A stretch of 64,000 bases of DNA, taken from the NCBI RefSeq assembly GCF_900102915.1, contig NZ_FNGG01000003.1:62001-126000 (forward strand). Reading direction: 5' to 3'. Under the pieces are notes generated by a model. It saw only the letters and a program-made list of their open reading frames with translations, ran no database searches and had not been told where the DNA came from. The first letter of the stretch is position 1, and each line of letters begins with the position of its first letter. A program made the position numbers and the translations under genes. This document shows positions 47,141 to 56,117 of this stretch, piece by piece. Source of the DNA: Salinimicrobium catena. GTDB lineage: Bacteria; Bacteroidota; Bacteroidia; Flavobacteriales; Flavobacteriaceae.

Positions 47141-48166
47141 CTAGTAACCTATTGAACTAGATCTTACCGCTACTCCAATGGCTCTTTTTATTTGCTTTAA
47201 AACAAAGGAAGCTTGGTTCGGATTTAGGTTCAGCATAGGGAGTTTCAAACCTGCCTGATCCATCAATTTAAGAGCTATCTTTTTTTCTGCCGGGGTAAGG
47301 TGTTGCAAAGAAGAATAAAATTTCTGTGGGTCTTTAGCCAATATTTTTTTAGCGTCATATGATTCCACGAAATTTCTTTGGTAATTAAAGAGTCTATCGA
47401 AGGTTTTTTCAGCAGTTTGAAAAAATTTATCCCTGTCAAACCCTCTTCTGACCAGTTTTCCATGCATTACAACCTCTGAGGATCTGTATTTACTGCCAGG
47501 GGATAGACTGTAGGTATTGGAAATATCTTTTCGACTTACGATCAGGTGGATATGGCTTTGGTTTCCCGGTTTTCTCATACCAGGTTCTATGGGTTTGTTA
47601 TTGATCTTATGAGGACATTGTACGATCACTTTATTCAACTCGTTTTTAATGTCCGAGGCGGGGGCAGATAATTCTTCCCGTTCGATCTTTCTAAGAGAAT
47701 TTTCCAGGGCGGCTATTCTTTTCAGGAAGGGTTTATTTTCCCTGACCTCCCGGTCGGTTCCCTTGAAAGTACGACTGAATTCTACTTTACCGAAGAACAA
47801 AATATCTTTAGGACTTACTGGTCTCCCATGAATTTGCCGGTTAAATGCAGCCGCATAATTCTTCATCACCTCCCGAGTATAGGTGATCAGTTTCTGTTTG
47901 TCATTTCCAATATGATTTAATTCCCTCTGGCTGGGATTGATCGTGATGGAATAATATCTGGGTTCTGTTCTTTTTAACTTGGCGACATTGCCATCTATTG
48001 CCTCTATCACCTCTGAAGAAGTTATCCTATGGGAATCCTGGTTAAAGAAGAGTTCAGGTGAGTCAGCATTAATAGATTGATTTTCTTTTTCAAGGTAGGT
48101 AACGAAATCCGCCGAGCTGGATGAATAATTCTGGGACAATTTCTGAGGAGAGATGGTTAGATACAT
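47141..48166 (-). CDS. relaxase (MobB-like, DUF5712)
   Basis: A 341-residue protein with the DUF5712 features: 'MYLTISPQKL...FVTYLEKEN', the Tyr-rich 'RYYSITINPSQRELNHIG', and a metal-binding 'QSHIHLIVSRKD' (H-x-H about residue 206). It nicks oriT and stays attached to the strand being transferred. It lies between the BfmA-like gene (2-base gap) and the coupling protein gene. Confidence 0.85.
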   Translation of the reverse strand: MYLTISPQKLSQNYSSSSADFVTYLEKENQSINADSPELFFNQDSHRITSSEVIEAIDGNVAKLKRTEPRYYSITINPSQRELNHIGNDKQKLITYTREVMKNYAAAFNRQIHGRPVSPKDILFFGKVEFSRTFKGTDREVRENKPFLKRIAALENSLRKIEREELSAPASDIKNELNKVIVQCPHKINNKPIEPGMRKPGNQSHIHLIVSRKDISNTYSLSPGSKYRSSEVVMHGKLVRRGFDRDKFFQTAEKTFDRLFNYQRNFVESYDAKKILAKDPQKFYSSLQHLTPAEKKIALKLMDQAGLKLPMLNLNPNQASFVLKQIKRAIGVAVRSSSIGY

Positions 48167-48168
48167 GC

Positions 48169-48702
48169 TCAGAGTTTTTCGATTTTAGTTTTGATATCCT
48201 GGAGCTCCTTGGGTGACATCAGGAGTCGCAACTGGATTTTTCCGAAGCTTGTTCTGGATATTGCCACTTTATCGAGAATGCTTGTGGTAATGGTCTGCCA
48301 CTGAAAGACCTTTTTCTGCAGAATTTCATTTTTGTGTTGAGTTTCGCTATAGGCAGTTTTTTCTATCTCTACAGAAGGTTTCCTTTTTTCCACTAGGAGT
48401 GGTTGTTTTTGCGGGCTTTCCTGGAATAGAAGTTGGAGCATGGCCAGAGTCGGTTTAGTTTGGCGTTTCTCAATATCCCTAATGATCGCTATAATGACAT
48501 TTATTCTTTTACTGATGGTACCTTCCAGGGTTTTCATGTTGGGGCCTAGATCTTCAGAGGGATTCAGGTTGTGTTTTGAAAAGAAATCCAGCATTAGCTG
48601 AAGCGTCTCCGTTTGTTGTTCCCCAAGATCACGACTGAACTTCCGGAACATTTCTGCAGTTTCCGATTTGATCTTTAAGGTTACAAAGCACTTTTTCTCC
48701 AT
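48169..48702 (-). CDS. BfmA/BtgA-family mobilisation protein
   Basis: A 177-residue protein with 'MEKKCFVTLKIKSETAEMFRKFSRDLGEQQTETLQLMLDFF', a ribbon-helix-helix-like start typical of BfmA/BtgA mobilisation accessory proteins, and a helical C-terminus. It probably binds oriT and recruits the relaxase. It is the first gene of the mobilisation operon, and the candidate oriT lies in the 641-base gap upstream. Confidence 0.8.
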   Translation of the reverse strand: MEKKCFVTLKIKSETAEMFRKFSRDLGEQQTETLQLMLDFFSKHNLNPSEDLGPNMKTLEGTISKRINVIIAIIRDIEKRQTKPTLAMLQLLFQESPQKQPLLVEKRKPSVEIEKTAYSETQHKNEILQKKVFQWQTITTSILDKVAISRTSFGKIQLRLLMSPKELQDIKTKIEKL

Positions 48703-49075
48703 AGTAAAGAGTCTATCAGAATAAAGATACAGGTGGGGCAGGGAAAAGTAATTCTGGGAATAACATTTAAGAGAATGAGGGGATGGGAATTACGTTTTTC
48801 GCAAATAATCCTGAAATAAATAAATAATAATTAAAGATGTTTATTTAATGAAACTCGTATTTCTGAAAGATCAGGATTTTAGCGAGCGAAGCGCTGCAAG
48901 CCCCAATCTACCAGAACTAATACTATATTGTGAGGCACAAAAAGGAGTTAGATAGATTTCTTTTAGTAAAAAAGGTAGACTGTAAATTGGTCTATCTAAA
49001 GGAATTAGTAAACCTGTATAGTGTGGATAATTAATTTTAGAATGTAATTACCTGAAAATAAAGGAAATATGTTTT

Positions 49076-49097
49076 GCAACATCGCACCGCGTGTTGC
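49076..49097. other. candidate oriT hairpin
   Basis: GCAACA-T-CGC and GCG-TGTTGC form a 9-bp stem with one bulged T and a three-base loop (ACC). Pyrimidine-rich CCTCTTGCTTTCTTCTTCCC follows. It lies 374 bases upstream of the mobilisation operon in a 641-base region without genes, the expected place for oriT. No nick site can be identified by eye. Confidence 0.4.
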
Positions 49098-49200
49098 CCT
49101 CTTGCTTTCTTCTTCCCCCCTAGCTGTGCATAAAACTTTTTTACACGAAGTGGTTGTGTTTTTTTAATTAAAATTAAATTTCTATATTTAATTGACTTTT

Positions 49201-49318
49201 ATGGTTAAGCATATCTAACCATTTTAATTCATTCCCCCATCATTTTACCCATTCCCCCAATCTGTTTTTGGATAACTCTCTTAGGAGTCTATAAGTCCGA
49301 TGTCCTAAGAGGTTATCC
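49201..49318 (+). promoter_or_regulatory. hairpins upstream of a small membrane ORF
   Basis: ATGGTTA (49201-49207) and TAACCAT (49216-49222) form one stem. The direct repeat CATTCCCCCA occurs twice between 49230 and 49260. Then GGATAAC-T-CTCTTAGGA (49270-49286) pairs with TCCTAAGAG-GTTATCC (49303-49318), a 16-bp stem with one bulge and a 16-base loop. The last stem is followed by ATTTTT, so it may act as a terminator or leader control for the ORF at 49344. Confidence 0.5.
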
Positions 49319-49343
49319 ATTTTTAAAATTAAAATTATCTGTT

Positions 49344-49448
49344 ATGGAAGATAATATGCTTAAGGATCGGTACAAATTTGGGAAATGGATCTTACTTATA
49401 GGCAGTATTTTTTTGGCAGCCTTTATAGTGCATAATTTTTTGTTTTAG
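49344..49448 (+). CDS. possible 34-residue membrane peptide
   Basis: ATG-started frame, 26 bases after the strong hairpin: a charged head (MEDNMLKDRYKFGKW) and one hydrophobic helix (ILLIGSIFLAAFIVHNFLF). No homology is recognised. The order hairpin, short leader, membrane peptide makes translation plausible. Confidence 0.4.
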   Translation: MEDNMLKDRYKFGKWILLIGSIFLAAFIVHNFLF

Positions 49449-50009
49449 CTCTAAGTCTCTACAACAGGTATTTCCAATAGTATATACCATATAAATCACT
49501 TATTTTATTAATTATATAATCTCATGTTATCAATTTGCTCGATTCTGAAGATTACCTATTACCCGGAGGAGTTGAAAGAGAATAAGTATTGAATTCACTG
49601 GTATGAGGGGGGGTAGAATTAATCCTACCCCTCTATAAATAAAATTCTGAACTTTCATTAGCTACAGGAAAACACCTAATATTTGAGATAAAGATCAATA
49701 GAATACCTCTTATAGCGGGTGTCTTCGCATAATAACAACTGGCTGGATGTTGTTGCTTACAGGTTTCAAAGGTGGTTTTTGGGATATTCGGCCTATCAAT
49801 CATATCCCAATATTGAAAGGAGATTATGGACAGGTATTCAACGAGACCACAAAGATTTAGAGATAAGTATTATCGTTCTGTACAAAGTATACCATAACAT
49901 TTCAAAAGCAGGTGCATAATTGGAAATTTATTAATTGAATAAAATATAGATAATTCAATAATTTACATTTTGCACCTTAAGGTTAAATCATTTGAAAAAA
50001 TTAAAAAAT
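49449..50009. other. gene-free stretch, possible ICE/chromosome boundary
   Basis: No convincing gene, repeat or attachment site is seen. A GTG-started 66-residue frame (49719-49919) has no family match. The ICE-type genes end before this stretch and chromosomal-type genes follow, so an element end could lie here. No matching left end is visible in the window. Confidence 0.35.
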
Positions 50010-50578
50010 TTAAGCTTCGCAGCTGGAGCAGGTCACCATTTCTGCAATGAATTCCTTTGAAACACTCTGGCTTCTCTGGTAATAAAGTGTTTTTACTCCC
50101 AGCTTCCAGGCTTCAATCATCAGTTTATTGACTTCCTTCACGGGAAGATTTGAAGGGATGTTCAGATTTAAACTTTGTGCCTGATCAATGAATTTTTGGC
50201 GAATCGATGCCTGTTGAACAATCTCTAGCTGATTTATCTCTTTGAAAGTTTTAAATACTGCCTTTTCTTCTTCGGAAAGTGCCGAAATTCGCACTCTGCA
50301 AAGGTGCTTCCCAGGCCGTTGAATTCAGGCTTGGGAAGATGAGTATAAAGATCACCCCAAAAAGATTTAACAGCAACTTCAATCTGTGCAATAGCTAAAA
50401 GGCTTCGCTTAACCACCTGTTTTTCATTTGGAGACAGGTATGAATGGAAATCTTGTACATCTGCGGTGAAATCTACTTCAGAGTGCACCCAAAAGGATTT
50501 ATTAATAGCCTCAGTAAATTTTAAAATTTCAGGATATTCAAATGGTTTGTAATTCACTCTTTTTTCAAAAATGCTCAT
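50010..50578 (-). pseudogene. nrdB-nrdA deletion chimera (class I ribonucleotide reductase)
   Basis: The first part on the minus strand (50578 down to about 50290) is the N-terminus of the small subunit NrdB, up to 'NGLGSTFAECEFRH'. In another frame it continues as the C-terminal ~90 residues of the large subunit NrdA ('SALSEEEKAVFKTFKEINQ...WKLGVKTLYYQRSQSVSKEF...CSSCEA', including the terminal redox-active Cys pair). In Flavobacteriia nrdB precedes nrdA, so one deletion running from within nrdB to near the end of nrdA explains the chimera. Neither subunit can be functional. An intact copy must exist elsewhere if the enzyme is needed. Confidence 0.85.
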
Positions 50579-50968
50579 AATATTTTTTTAGATCGTTAAA
50601 AAAATACATAAAACGTATGTTCCAAAAAGAGAATGTGAGGGAGTGGTCACAAAGTCATTGGACATTTACTTTTTATGCGAAAGTAAAAGTCTAACCAAAA
50701 TTAAGGTAGCCTGGCTCGTAAATCTAATTACTTACAGTTGCGCAACAGCTCATGATTTTCACATGATTCCCCTTATGAATAAATCGTTTTGGTTACAGGT
50801 TTACGAGTGTAAAAATAGGGAATGAAGCAATGAAATTTAAATAACATTAAATTAGTTTTCCACATGGTTTTCCACAAAAGTGAAAAAATAAGCTGTAGAG
50901 AAATTTATGTTGAATGGAAAAAGGTGCATTTACTTTTATAATAGTTAGACCTCCCCTGGAATTAAACC
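50579..50968. other. gene-free gap between the nrd remnant and the Lrp gene
   Basis: It contains the 8-bp inverted pair CTCGTAAA (50715-50722) and TTTACGAG (50800-50807) and no trustworthy frame. The nrd upstream region should lie at its left side. Confidence 0.4.
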
Positions 50969-51388
50969 TTATGAATTTCCCACTTTAGAAAGAATGAGAT
51001 GGGTAGTTGGTTCTCCAAAAGTGACCAGTTTATCAATAAATTGCTGCAAATGAAGCTGATCTTTTAAAGCCACCCGCATATGTACGTTATGCTGCCCGGT
51101 AATTCTATATGCTTCCTTTACCTCCGCATATGAACTAATCTCCGAAATAACTGTTTTAAATTTACCGCTAAAAATTTTCAACATAATAAAAACCTCCAGG
51201 CTGTTTCCTAACAAGTTTTCATTGATGTTAAGAGTGTAGGCTTTAATTACTCCTGTGTCTTCTAACTTTTTAATTCGTTCCCTGACTGAAGAAGGGGATA
51301 GAAATATTTTCTTCCCAATTTCAACATAAGATAATCTACTATTTTCTTTTAGGATTCGGATTAATTTACGATCTACATCATCTACCAT
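50969..51388 (-). CDS. Lrp/AsnC-family regulator
   Basis: A 139-residue protein from the ATG at 51388: an N-terminal winged helix ('DDVDRKLIRILKENSRLSYVEIGKKIFLSPSSVRERIKKLEDTGVIKAYTL') and a C-terminal RAM ligand domain ('VKEAYRITGQHNVHMRVALKDQLHLQQFIDKL'). Upstream residues of the longer frame (from 51427) do not belong to the family. It is divergent from the TauE/SafE gene with a 124-base gap, so that gene is its most likely target; ligands are typically amino acids. Confidence 0.92.
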   Translation of the reverse strand: MVDDVDRKLIRILKENSRLSYVEIGKKIFLSPSSVRERIKKLEDTGVIKAYTLNINENLLGNSLEVFIMLKIFSGKFKTVISEISSYAEVKEAYRITGQHNVHMRVALKDQLHLQQFIDKLVTFGEPTTHLILSKVGNS

Positions 51389-51512
51389 TATTTCGGATAT
51401 TATATGGCCGAAAATAAATAAAATCAACGAAAATTACCATTTACATCCCTTGATTCCACTTTCATGAAGAAGTTGTGCCTATTAATTTTGTCTGCCATAA
51501 AAGCTTTATTTC

Positions 51513-52229
51513 TTGGATCTGTATTTATTATTTATTCTGGCTACTGCAATTTTTTGTGGCTTCTTTGTCCAAACTCTGGTGGGTTTTGCCGGGTCCCTGG
51601 TGGCATTACCAATTCTCCTCTTGGCACTAAGATTACCTGATGCCATAGCTTATATTTCCCTTTTCTACATGATTTCCAGTGCCTATATGATTTATAGGGA
51701 ATGGAAGAATATTGATCGTAAAACCATTATAAGGCTCAGTCTGGCATCAGTTGTGGGAGTTATATTAGGAATAATAGTTCTTAGTTATACAAAACCGGTC
51801 ATTTTAAAAAAAGGCCTCGGGGTCTTCATTTTGTCATATGTTGCCTATGTATTTTTTCTACGGAAGGACTATAAAATAGGCAGGAAAACAAATCTTGCTT
51901 TTGGTATCCTCGGTGGATTCTTTGCCGGTGTTTTTTCAACTGGAGGTCCACTCTATGTAATCAGCGTTAAGAACAGTATCTACGAAGCCCGAACCTTTAG
52001 AGCAACCATGATGGGGGTTCTGGCTTTAGTCACTTTAATTCGTGTTCCTGCTCTTAGCATTAGCGGAATACTAACAATGAATCATGTAAAAATAAGTATA
52101 ATTATACTCCCTGTTTTCTTTCTTGCACAATTTGTGGGAATTAAACTTTTCCCAAAAATTAACGAAGTGCAATTCAAAAATATCCTCTTAATTTTACTTT
52201 TTCTGTCAGGTTTCTCTCTTCTTTTTTAG
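51513..52229 (+). CDS. TauE/SafE-family membrane transporter
   Basis: A 238-residue polytopic membrane protein with the paired TSUP motif: 'FFVQTLVGFAGSLVALPILLLALRLPDAIAYISLFYMISSAY' in the first half and 'FGILGGFFAGVFSTGGPLYVISVKNSIYEARTFRATM' in the second. It begins at a TTG, since a stop lies five codons upstream in frame; start-site error or a shortened N-terminus is possible. Such proteins export sulfite, sulfoacetate or other anions. The divergent Lrp gene suggests amino-acid-responsive control. Confidence 0.85.
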   Translation: MDLYLLFILATAIFCGFFVQTLVGFAGSLVALPILLLALRLPDAIAYISLFYMISSAYMIYREWKNIDRKTIIRLSLASVVGVILGIIVLSYTKPVILKKGLGVFILSYVAYVFFLRKDYKIGRKTNLAFGILGGFFAGVFSTGGPLYVISVKNSIYEARTFRATMMGVLALVTLIRVPALSISGILTMNHVKISIIILPVFFLAQFVGIKLFPKINEVQFKNILLILLFLSGFSLLF

Positions 52230-52235
52230 CCATTC

Positions 52236-52259
52236 AATTTTATCTAATCAGATAAAATT
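52236..52259 (+). terminator. A+T-rich hairpin after the TauE/SafE gene
   Basis: AATTTTATCT (52236-52245) and AGATAAAATT (52250-52259) with loop AATC, six bases after the stop. It lacks G+C in the stem, so it may be a weak terminator. Confidence 0.5.
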
Positions 52260-52965
52260 TAGTATTTACGACGATGACTTTTTGTTTTTCAAATCATCAC
52301 GAGGTGAGATCAAAACTCTTTTAGTAGGATATAGAGAGTACTTAACAGCTGAATTATGATTTGCTTTCTTATGTTTTGAGTATTGGAATATCTTATCAAA
52401 ACCATGTTTGGGGGATTATTCTATTCCTATGGTTATTATTCGAAAATCTCCAATTTTTAGTTGAATATAAATATTTACCATGATGAGCTCTATGCTGTTC
52501 TTGTTTAACATGTAGCCTCCGGTACCTTCAAAAACAGCACACGATCCGGCACAAGTAAGTTGTTGTTGACTTGGGGACTGATGTAACTCCATTCTAATAG
52601 GTTTCGTTTAATTTTCAGATTAGGAAAACATAAGATATGTATTCCATGAAGAAGGAATGACCTCAAGAGATCTTTCATGAACATCATATATTAGATATGA
52701 CTTTATTCTAAAAATATCAATTACTGGTTATGAGCTTTAATAACCTACTACATGAGCCAAAATTTTTTAGCTTCATAATAACATTTGGGATGTTAATTAT
52801 TTGATAATGAGGGTTTTTACCCACTATAAAGTCTTTTGTAATCCTTAATTTTACCAAAATTGTAATTTTTTATTCATTTCTGGTCATTCTTTTTAATGAC
52901 AAAAGAGATTTAGCATAAAGAATTATCATTTAAATAATTTTTATTAACCATTCTAAATTTTAATT
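52260..52965. other. gene-free stretch with a possible short Cys-containing ORF
   Basis: No gene is supported. One minus-strand frame (52416-52592) could encode 58 residues starting MELHQSPSQQQLTCAGSCAVF. It shows a Cys pair but no cognate modification gene nearby. Two other short frames overlap it. The last 40 bases before 52966 are A+T-rich and should hold the lipoprotein promoter. Confidence 0.3.
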
Positions 52966-54441
52966 ATGAGAAAATTCAAACTAATGTTTTGCTACTTCAG
53001 TGTACTGGCCTTGGCCTTTACCTCCTGTAGTAAAGACGAGACAAATCCAACTGACAATTCAGAAAAAGCTACGCTATCGTTTAGTGCGATTGTAAATGAT
53101 TTGGCTTCAAAAAGTTCTAATAAACAGAGTAGTGCAAGTGATATTCCGGAGTGCTCAGATGCGCAACCCGCTTATGCAACGGTAGTGCTATCGCAAAACG
53201 GTATGCCAGTGGTTGGAACCATGGAAGCACCGTTTAGGGTCGATCTTGTTGCAGGTCAGGTTTTTACAGAAGAGACTCCTGAGCTAGAACTAGAGCCGGG
53301 AGAATATTCCTTAGATCATTTCATGGTTTATGACGCAGATGGTAACCTTATATGGGTTGCACCTGCAGGTGGTACAATGGCAGATTTTGTTGACGCTCCT
53401 TTACCCATGGATATAAGCTTAGGGGCAGGAGTCAAAAAGTATGTGGACGTTTCTGTTCTATGCTATGATGATCGTAATGTTAACGAATATGGATATTTAT
53501 TTTTCGATCTGGACACCAACGAAGGAATCGAATTCTGTATTTTCGGAAATTATTGTGATGAAACAGGAAGACATTATCCTGCAGAATATAGCGTTGATGT
53601 CTGGAGATATGAAAATGGAACTAGAGGAAGTCAGATTTATAACGACCATGGCAATAACGTGTCACTGGACGGAAATGGCGATTACGCAACCGCTCCTTTA
53701 TGTTTCATCCTTCCAGACACAGAAGGGATGGACGAATATTATTTCGAAATTACACTTGAGGATTCTGATGCTTACGGAGATGTCCAAAACAGGGTAATTA
53801 GATCCGGAGTCATCAACGATGATGAAGTAAGAAGTTTCTTTGATGGTGATAATAATTTGGAGTACTACCATTTTAGAACAGGATGTGAAGGGGAGGATAG
53901 TGTTCCCGTTTTCCAAGACCCTGAATCTGATGCTATTTTTTATAAGGCGATTGTTAGCGAGTTAAATGATTCGAACGCCAAGGGTCTAGCTTACTTAAAA
54001 CTCGAGGATAATAGGCTATACACGACCGTTCTAGCGTCAGGAATGGAAGCAAACATGTTACACCCTCAGCACATACATGGTTTTGAAGATGATAGTAATT
54101 CAGTTTGTCCACCAAGTAGTGCAGATGAAGACGGAAATGGCTTTGTTACTTTAGGAGAAGGAGCTCCATTCTATGGACCGGTCCTTCTACCTTTAACACA
54201 AAATGATGGTTCATTTCCAACCGCAAATTCAGTGGGAACCTATACCTATAGCCAGAGTTTCACACTGGGAGAAGGAGAGACTATCTCTGCTGATGGAATT
54301 GATCCATTGGAGAACAGAGTAATTGTACTTCATGGTATGACAGCTGATTTGGATCCTAATGATGACCAAGCAGCAGAATACGTTGCCACCTTGCCTGTTG
54401 CATGTGGACAAATTCAGGAAATTACCCCATTCTCCTTGTAG
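52966..54441 (+). CDS. lipoprotein, paralogue of the 43237 gene
   Basis: A 491-residue lipoprotein (lipobox FTSC, then SKDETNPTDNSEKATLSFSAIVNDL). The N-terminal ~310 residues resemble the ICE-side protein at 43237-44547. The remaining ~160 residues contain 'LHPQHIHGFEDDSNSVCPPSSADEDGNGFVTL' and a closing 'LPVACGQIQ', resembling a CHRD-like domain. It is probably on the cell surface; role unknown. A strong terminator follows. Confidence 0.8.
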   Translation: MRKFKLMFCYFSVLALAFTSCSKDETNPTDNSEKATLSFSAIVNDLASKSSNKQSSASDIPECSDAQPAYATVVLSQNGMPVVGTMEAPFRVDLVAGQVFTEETPELELEPGEYSLDHFMVYDADGNLIWVAPAGGTMADFVDAPLPMDISLGAGVKKYVDVSVLCYDDRNVNEYGYLFFDLDTNEGIEFCIFGNYCDETGRHYPAEYSVDVWRYENGTRGSQIYNDHGNNVSLDGNGDYATAPLCFILPDTEGMDEYYFEITLEDSDAYGDVQNRVIRSGVINDDEVRSFFDGDNNLEYYHFRTGCEGEDSVPVFQDPESDAIFYKAIVSELNDSNAKGLAYLKLEDNRLYTTVLASGMEANMLHPQHIHGFEDDSNSVCPPSSADEDGNGFVTLGEGAPFYGPVLLPLTQNDGSFPTANSVGTYTYSQSFTLGEGETISADGIDPLENRVIVLHGMTADLDPNDDQAAEYVATLPVACGQIQEITPFSL

Positions 54442-54471
54442 ATAAGGAAAATGACTCTTGAATAAATAATG

Positions 54472-54506
54472 AGAGAGGCTGTCTATTGGCAGCCTCTCTT
54501 TTTTTG
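54472..54506 (+). terminator. terminator of the lipoprotein gene
   Basis: AGAGAGGCTG (54472-54481) and CAGCCTCTCT (54490-54499) form a 10-bp stem with an 8-base loop, followed by a run of seven T. Confidence 0.88.
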
Positions 54507-55057
54507 ATTAAACTCCATTTTTTATTCTTTATTCCGGTAGGCATTAAATAGGGTCTAAATATTCGTTTTCTTACATACCTCTAAAAACCGATACCCTTAC
54601 GTATACTGTTTCAGTAACATCAGTATTTGATGATTTACGGTCGCTATCATAGTTAGAATGTTGATCTTGAAGGGGCGGAATTAGTGCTTTTAAGCATTAC
54701 TACAACTGTGTTTGAAACTTTGCTTTCAGGCGACCTTTATTAATTATATGTTCATAATTCCCTAACTGGTTTAGGCTACTGTCTAAGGAATAGTCATCCA
54801 ATAAAACTTTTCTTCAATTTAATAGCGAAGAAGGAATTAGCTCGAATATTAACTACAGTACATTTCTACTGTCTCACCTGCGCTGTACTTTGTAGTACTC
54901 CCGTCCCTAATTTAAGAGGTATATCATTAACAAAAACTTCTCCGCTCAGTAAAAACACTGCCTTTCTTGGAAAAAGTTTAGGACCCTTTAATGCACAAAA
55001 AAACTTCTAGAACTTCGTAGATATTAATGCTTTATTATTCATTTCTCCTTGGCATTA
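54507..55057. other. gene-free stretch
   Basis: No open frame, repeat or conserved motif was recognised in these 551 bases between the lipoprotein terminator and the next small frames. Confidence 0.5.
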
Positions 55058-55207
55058 ATGGTATCAAAAAATATCTTTAGTTTTGGACGTAAGGATCGAC
55101 AGAAGAATGGTTCACAATTCGGTGAAAAAAAACCAATAGATTCAATGATTGGCGAGTTACATAATGGAAAATCTGTTTCCGTCAAACACAATTTACAGTA
55201 TATCTAA
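55058..55207 (+). CDS. possible 49-residue peptide
   Basis: ATG-started frame beginning MVSKNIFSFGRKDRQKNGSQ and ending '...KSVSVKHNLQYI'. Polar, without membrane helix. Its 3' end overlaps the end of the convergent wHTH gene by 15 bases. Support is limited to the open frame and sensible composition. Confidence 0.25.
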   Translation: MVSKNIFSFGRKDRQKNGSQFGEKKPIDSMIGELHNGKSVSVKHNLQYI

Positions 55208-55363
55208 TCCTTTTTCAGTTATTGTGATCTCCTGATCATTAATGACAATAAAATTATTTTCTACAAGGTAATTAAGTTGATCATGAAGATTATCTACTTC
55301 TAATACTCTTTCGATGTCACCATTATTCAAATATTCAAGAATTCTTCGGGAGGTAATACTCAT
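55193..55363 (-). CDS. 56-residue winged-helix-like protein
   Basis: A small frame starting MSITSRRILEYLNNGDIERV and ending '...NNFIVINDQEITITEKGLDIL'. The final half has the wing-and-tail pattern seen in many archaeal and bacterial wHTH proteins, and it resembles the 'YVTPEGAITITKKGKAAL' part of the protein at 56819-57160. It has a well-placed ATG and ends with a TAA. It is a likely small regulator or remnant of a longer one. Confidence 0.5.
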   Translation of the reverse strand: MSITSRRILEYLNNGDIERVLEVDNLHDQLNYLVENNFIVINDQEITITEKGLDIL

Positions 55364-55542
55364 GGGGGAATTTTTTTGAAAATAAAATTAGAGCAACGAA
55401 TTTTAATAGAGAAACTGTGTAGGTTGTGCTTTAAATTTTGAAACTATTAAAAAGAGTTTAACCATTTTTATACAGGGGAAGAAAATGCTTTGGTTTAATT
55501 TAGGGGAAGAATAAAATTATTGATCCCATAGAACAGAATTAC

Positions 55543-55764
55543 ATGAAGCTTTTAAGGGTTTCTCGTGAGAGTAAAGGATATGTTGTAGAGGCTTTACGCT
55601 CTATTCGAGTTTTTAAATTAAAAATAGCAGAGAAGAAAACCATTTTTCAAAAAAATGTCGACAATGGTACTTGGACTCATGAAAATGGTAAGAGCGTGAG
55701 CCGTCTACAGGAAAAGACTCTTCAGAGGTGGATCCGTGATCACCAGAAATATATCGAAAAATAG
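55543..55764 (+). CDS. unknown 73-residue basic protein
   Basis: A basic, soluble protein (MKLLRVSRESKGYVVEALRS...) with a C-terminal 'LQEKTLQRWIRDHQKYIEK' helix. I recognise no family. Support comes from a plain ATG, an undisturbed frame and a strong terminator just downstream (55806-55855). Confidence 0.5.
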   Translation: MKLLRVSRESKGYVVEALRSIRVFKLKIAEKKTIFQKNVDNGTWTHENGKSVSRLQEKTLQRWIRDHQKYIEK

Positions 55765-55805
55765 TTTTTTCATGATTGAGAGGGAATTCCCCTTTTAATT
55801 TGTTC

Positions 55806-55855
55806 AAAACCTCTTATCCAGAACCCCTTCTTTTTGGTTAAGAGGTTTTATTTTT
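55806..55855 (+). terminator. terminator after the 73-residue ORF
   Basis: AAAACCTCTTA (55806-55816) and TAAGAGGTTTT (55839-55849) form an 11-bp stem; ATTTTT follows. The inner pair AACC/GGTT extends the structure. Nothing else was recognised from here to 56117. Confidence 0.75.
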
Positions 55856-56117
55856 AAAGCTTTTTCCTGCAGATCAAAGGGAAAGGGAAAGGGGAATATT
55901 TTTGCGGCACCACGCATTAGAAGTGATCAAAAAAAATATTTTCATGGTGAAAGGAAAGATTTTCTATTGTTGGAGTAAACGCATCACTCTGATGATGTAA
56001 ATTCTCTTTATAACAGTTGGGTTCGAGGTTAAATTACATTCTGCAGTTCATCGAAAAAAGGGAAATATATTTATATACTATAAATGAGAAATATACTTTT
56101 GATGCTTAAAATGTTGG

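Noticed and set aside
49719-49919. GTG-started 66-residue frame near the possible ICE end
   Set aside because: No recognisable family, no start context and no terminator; it could be chance.
50643-50825. 60-residue plus-strand frame
   Set aside because: Not protein-like in composition, and it overlaps the inverted pair at 50715-50807.
53441-53797. 118-residue frame in another phase of the lipoprotein gene
   Set aside because: It lies wholly inside the better supported lipoprotein frame.
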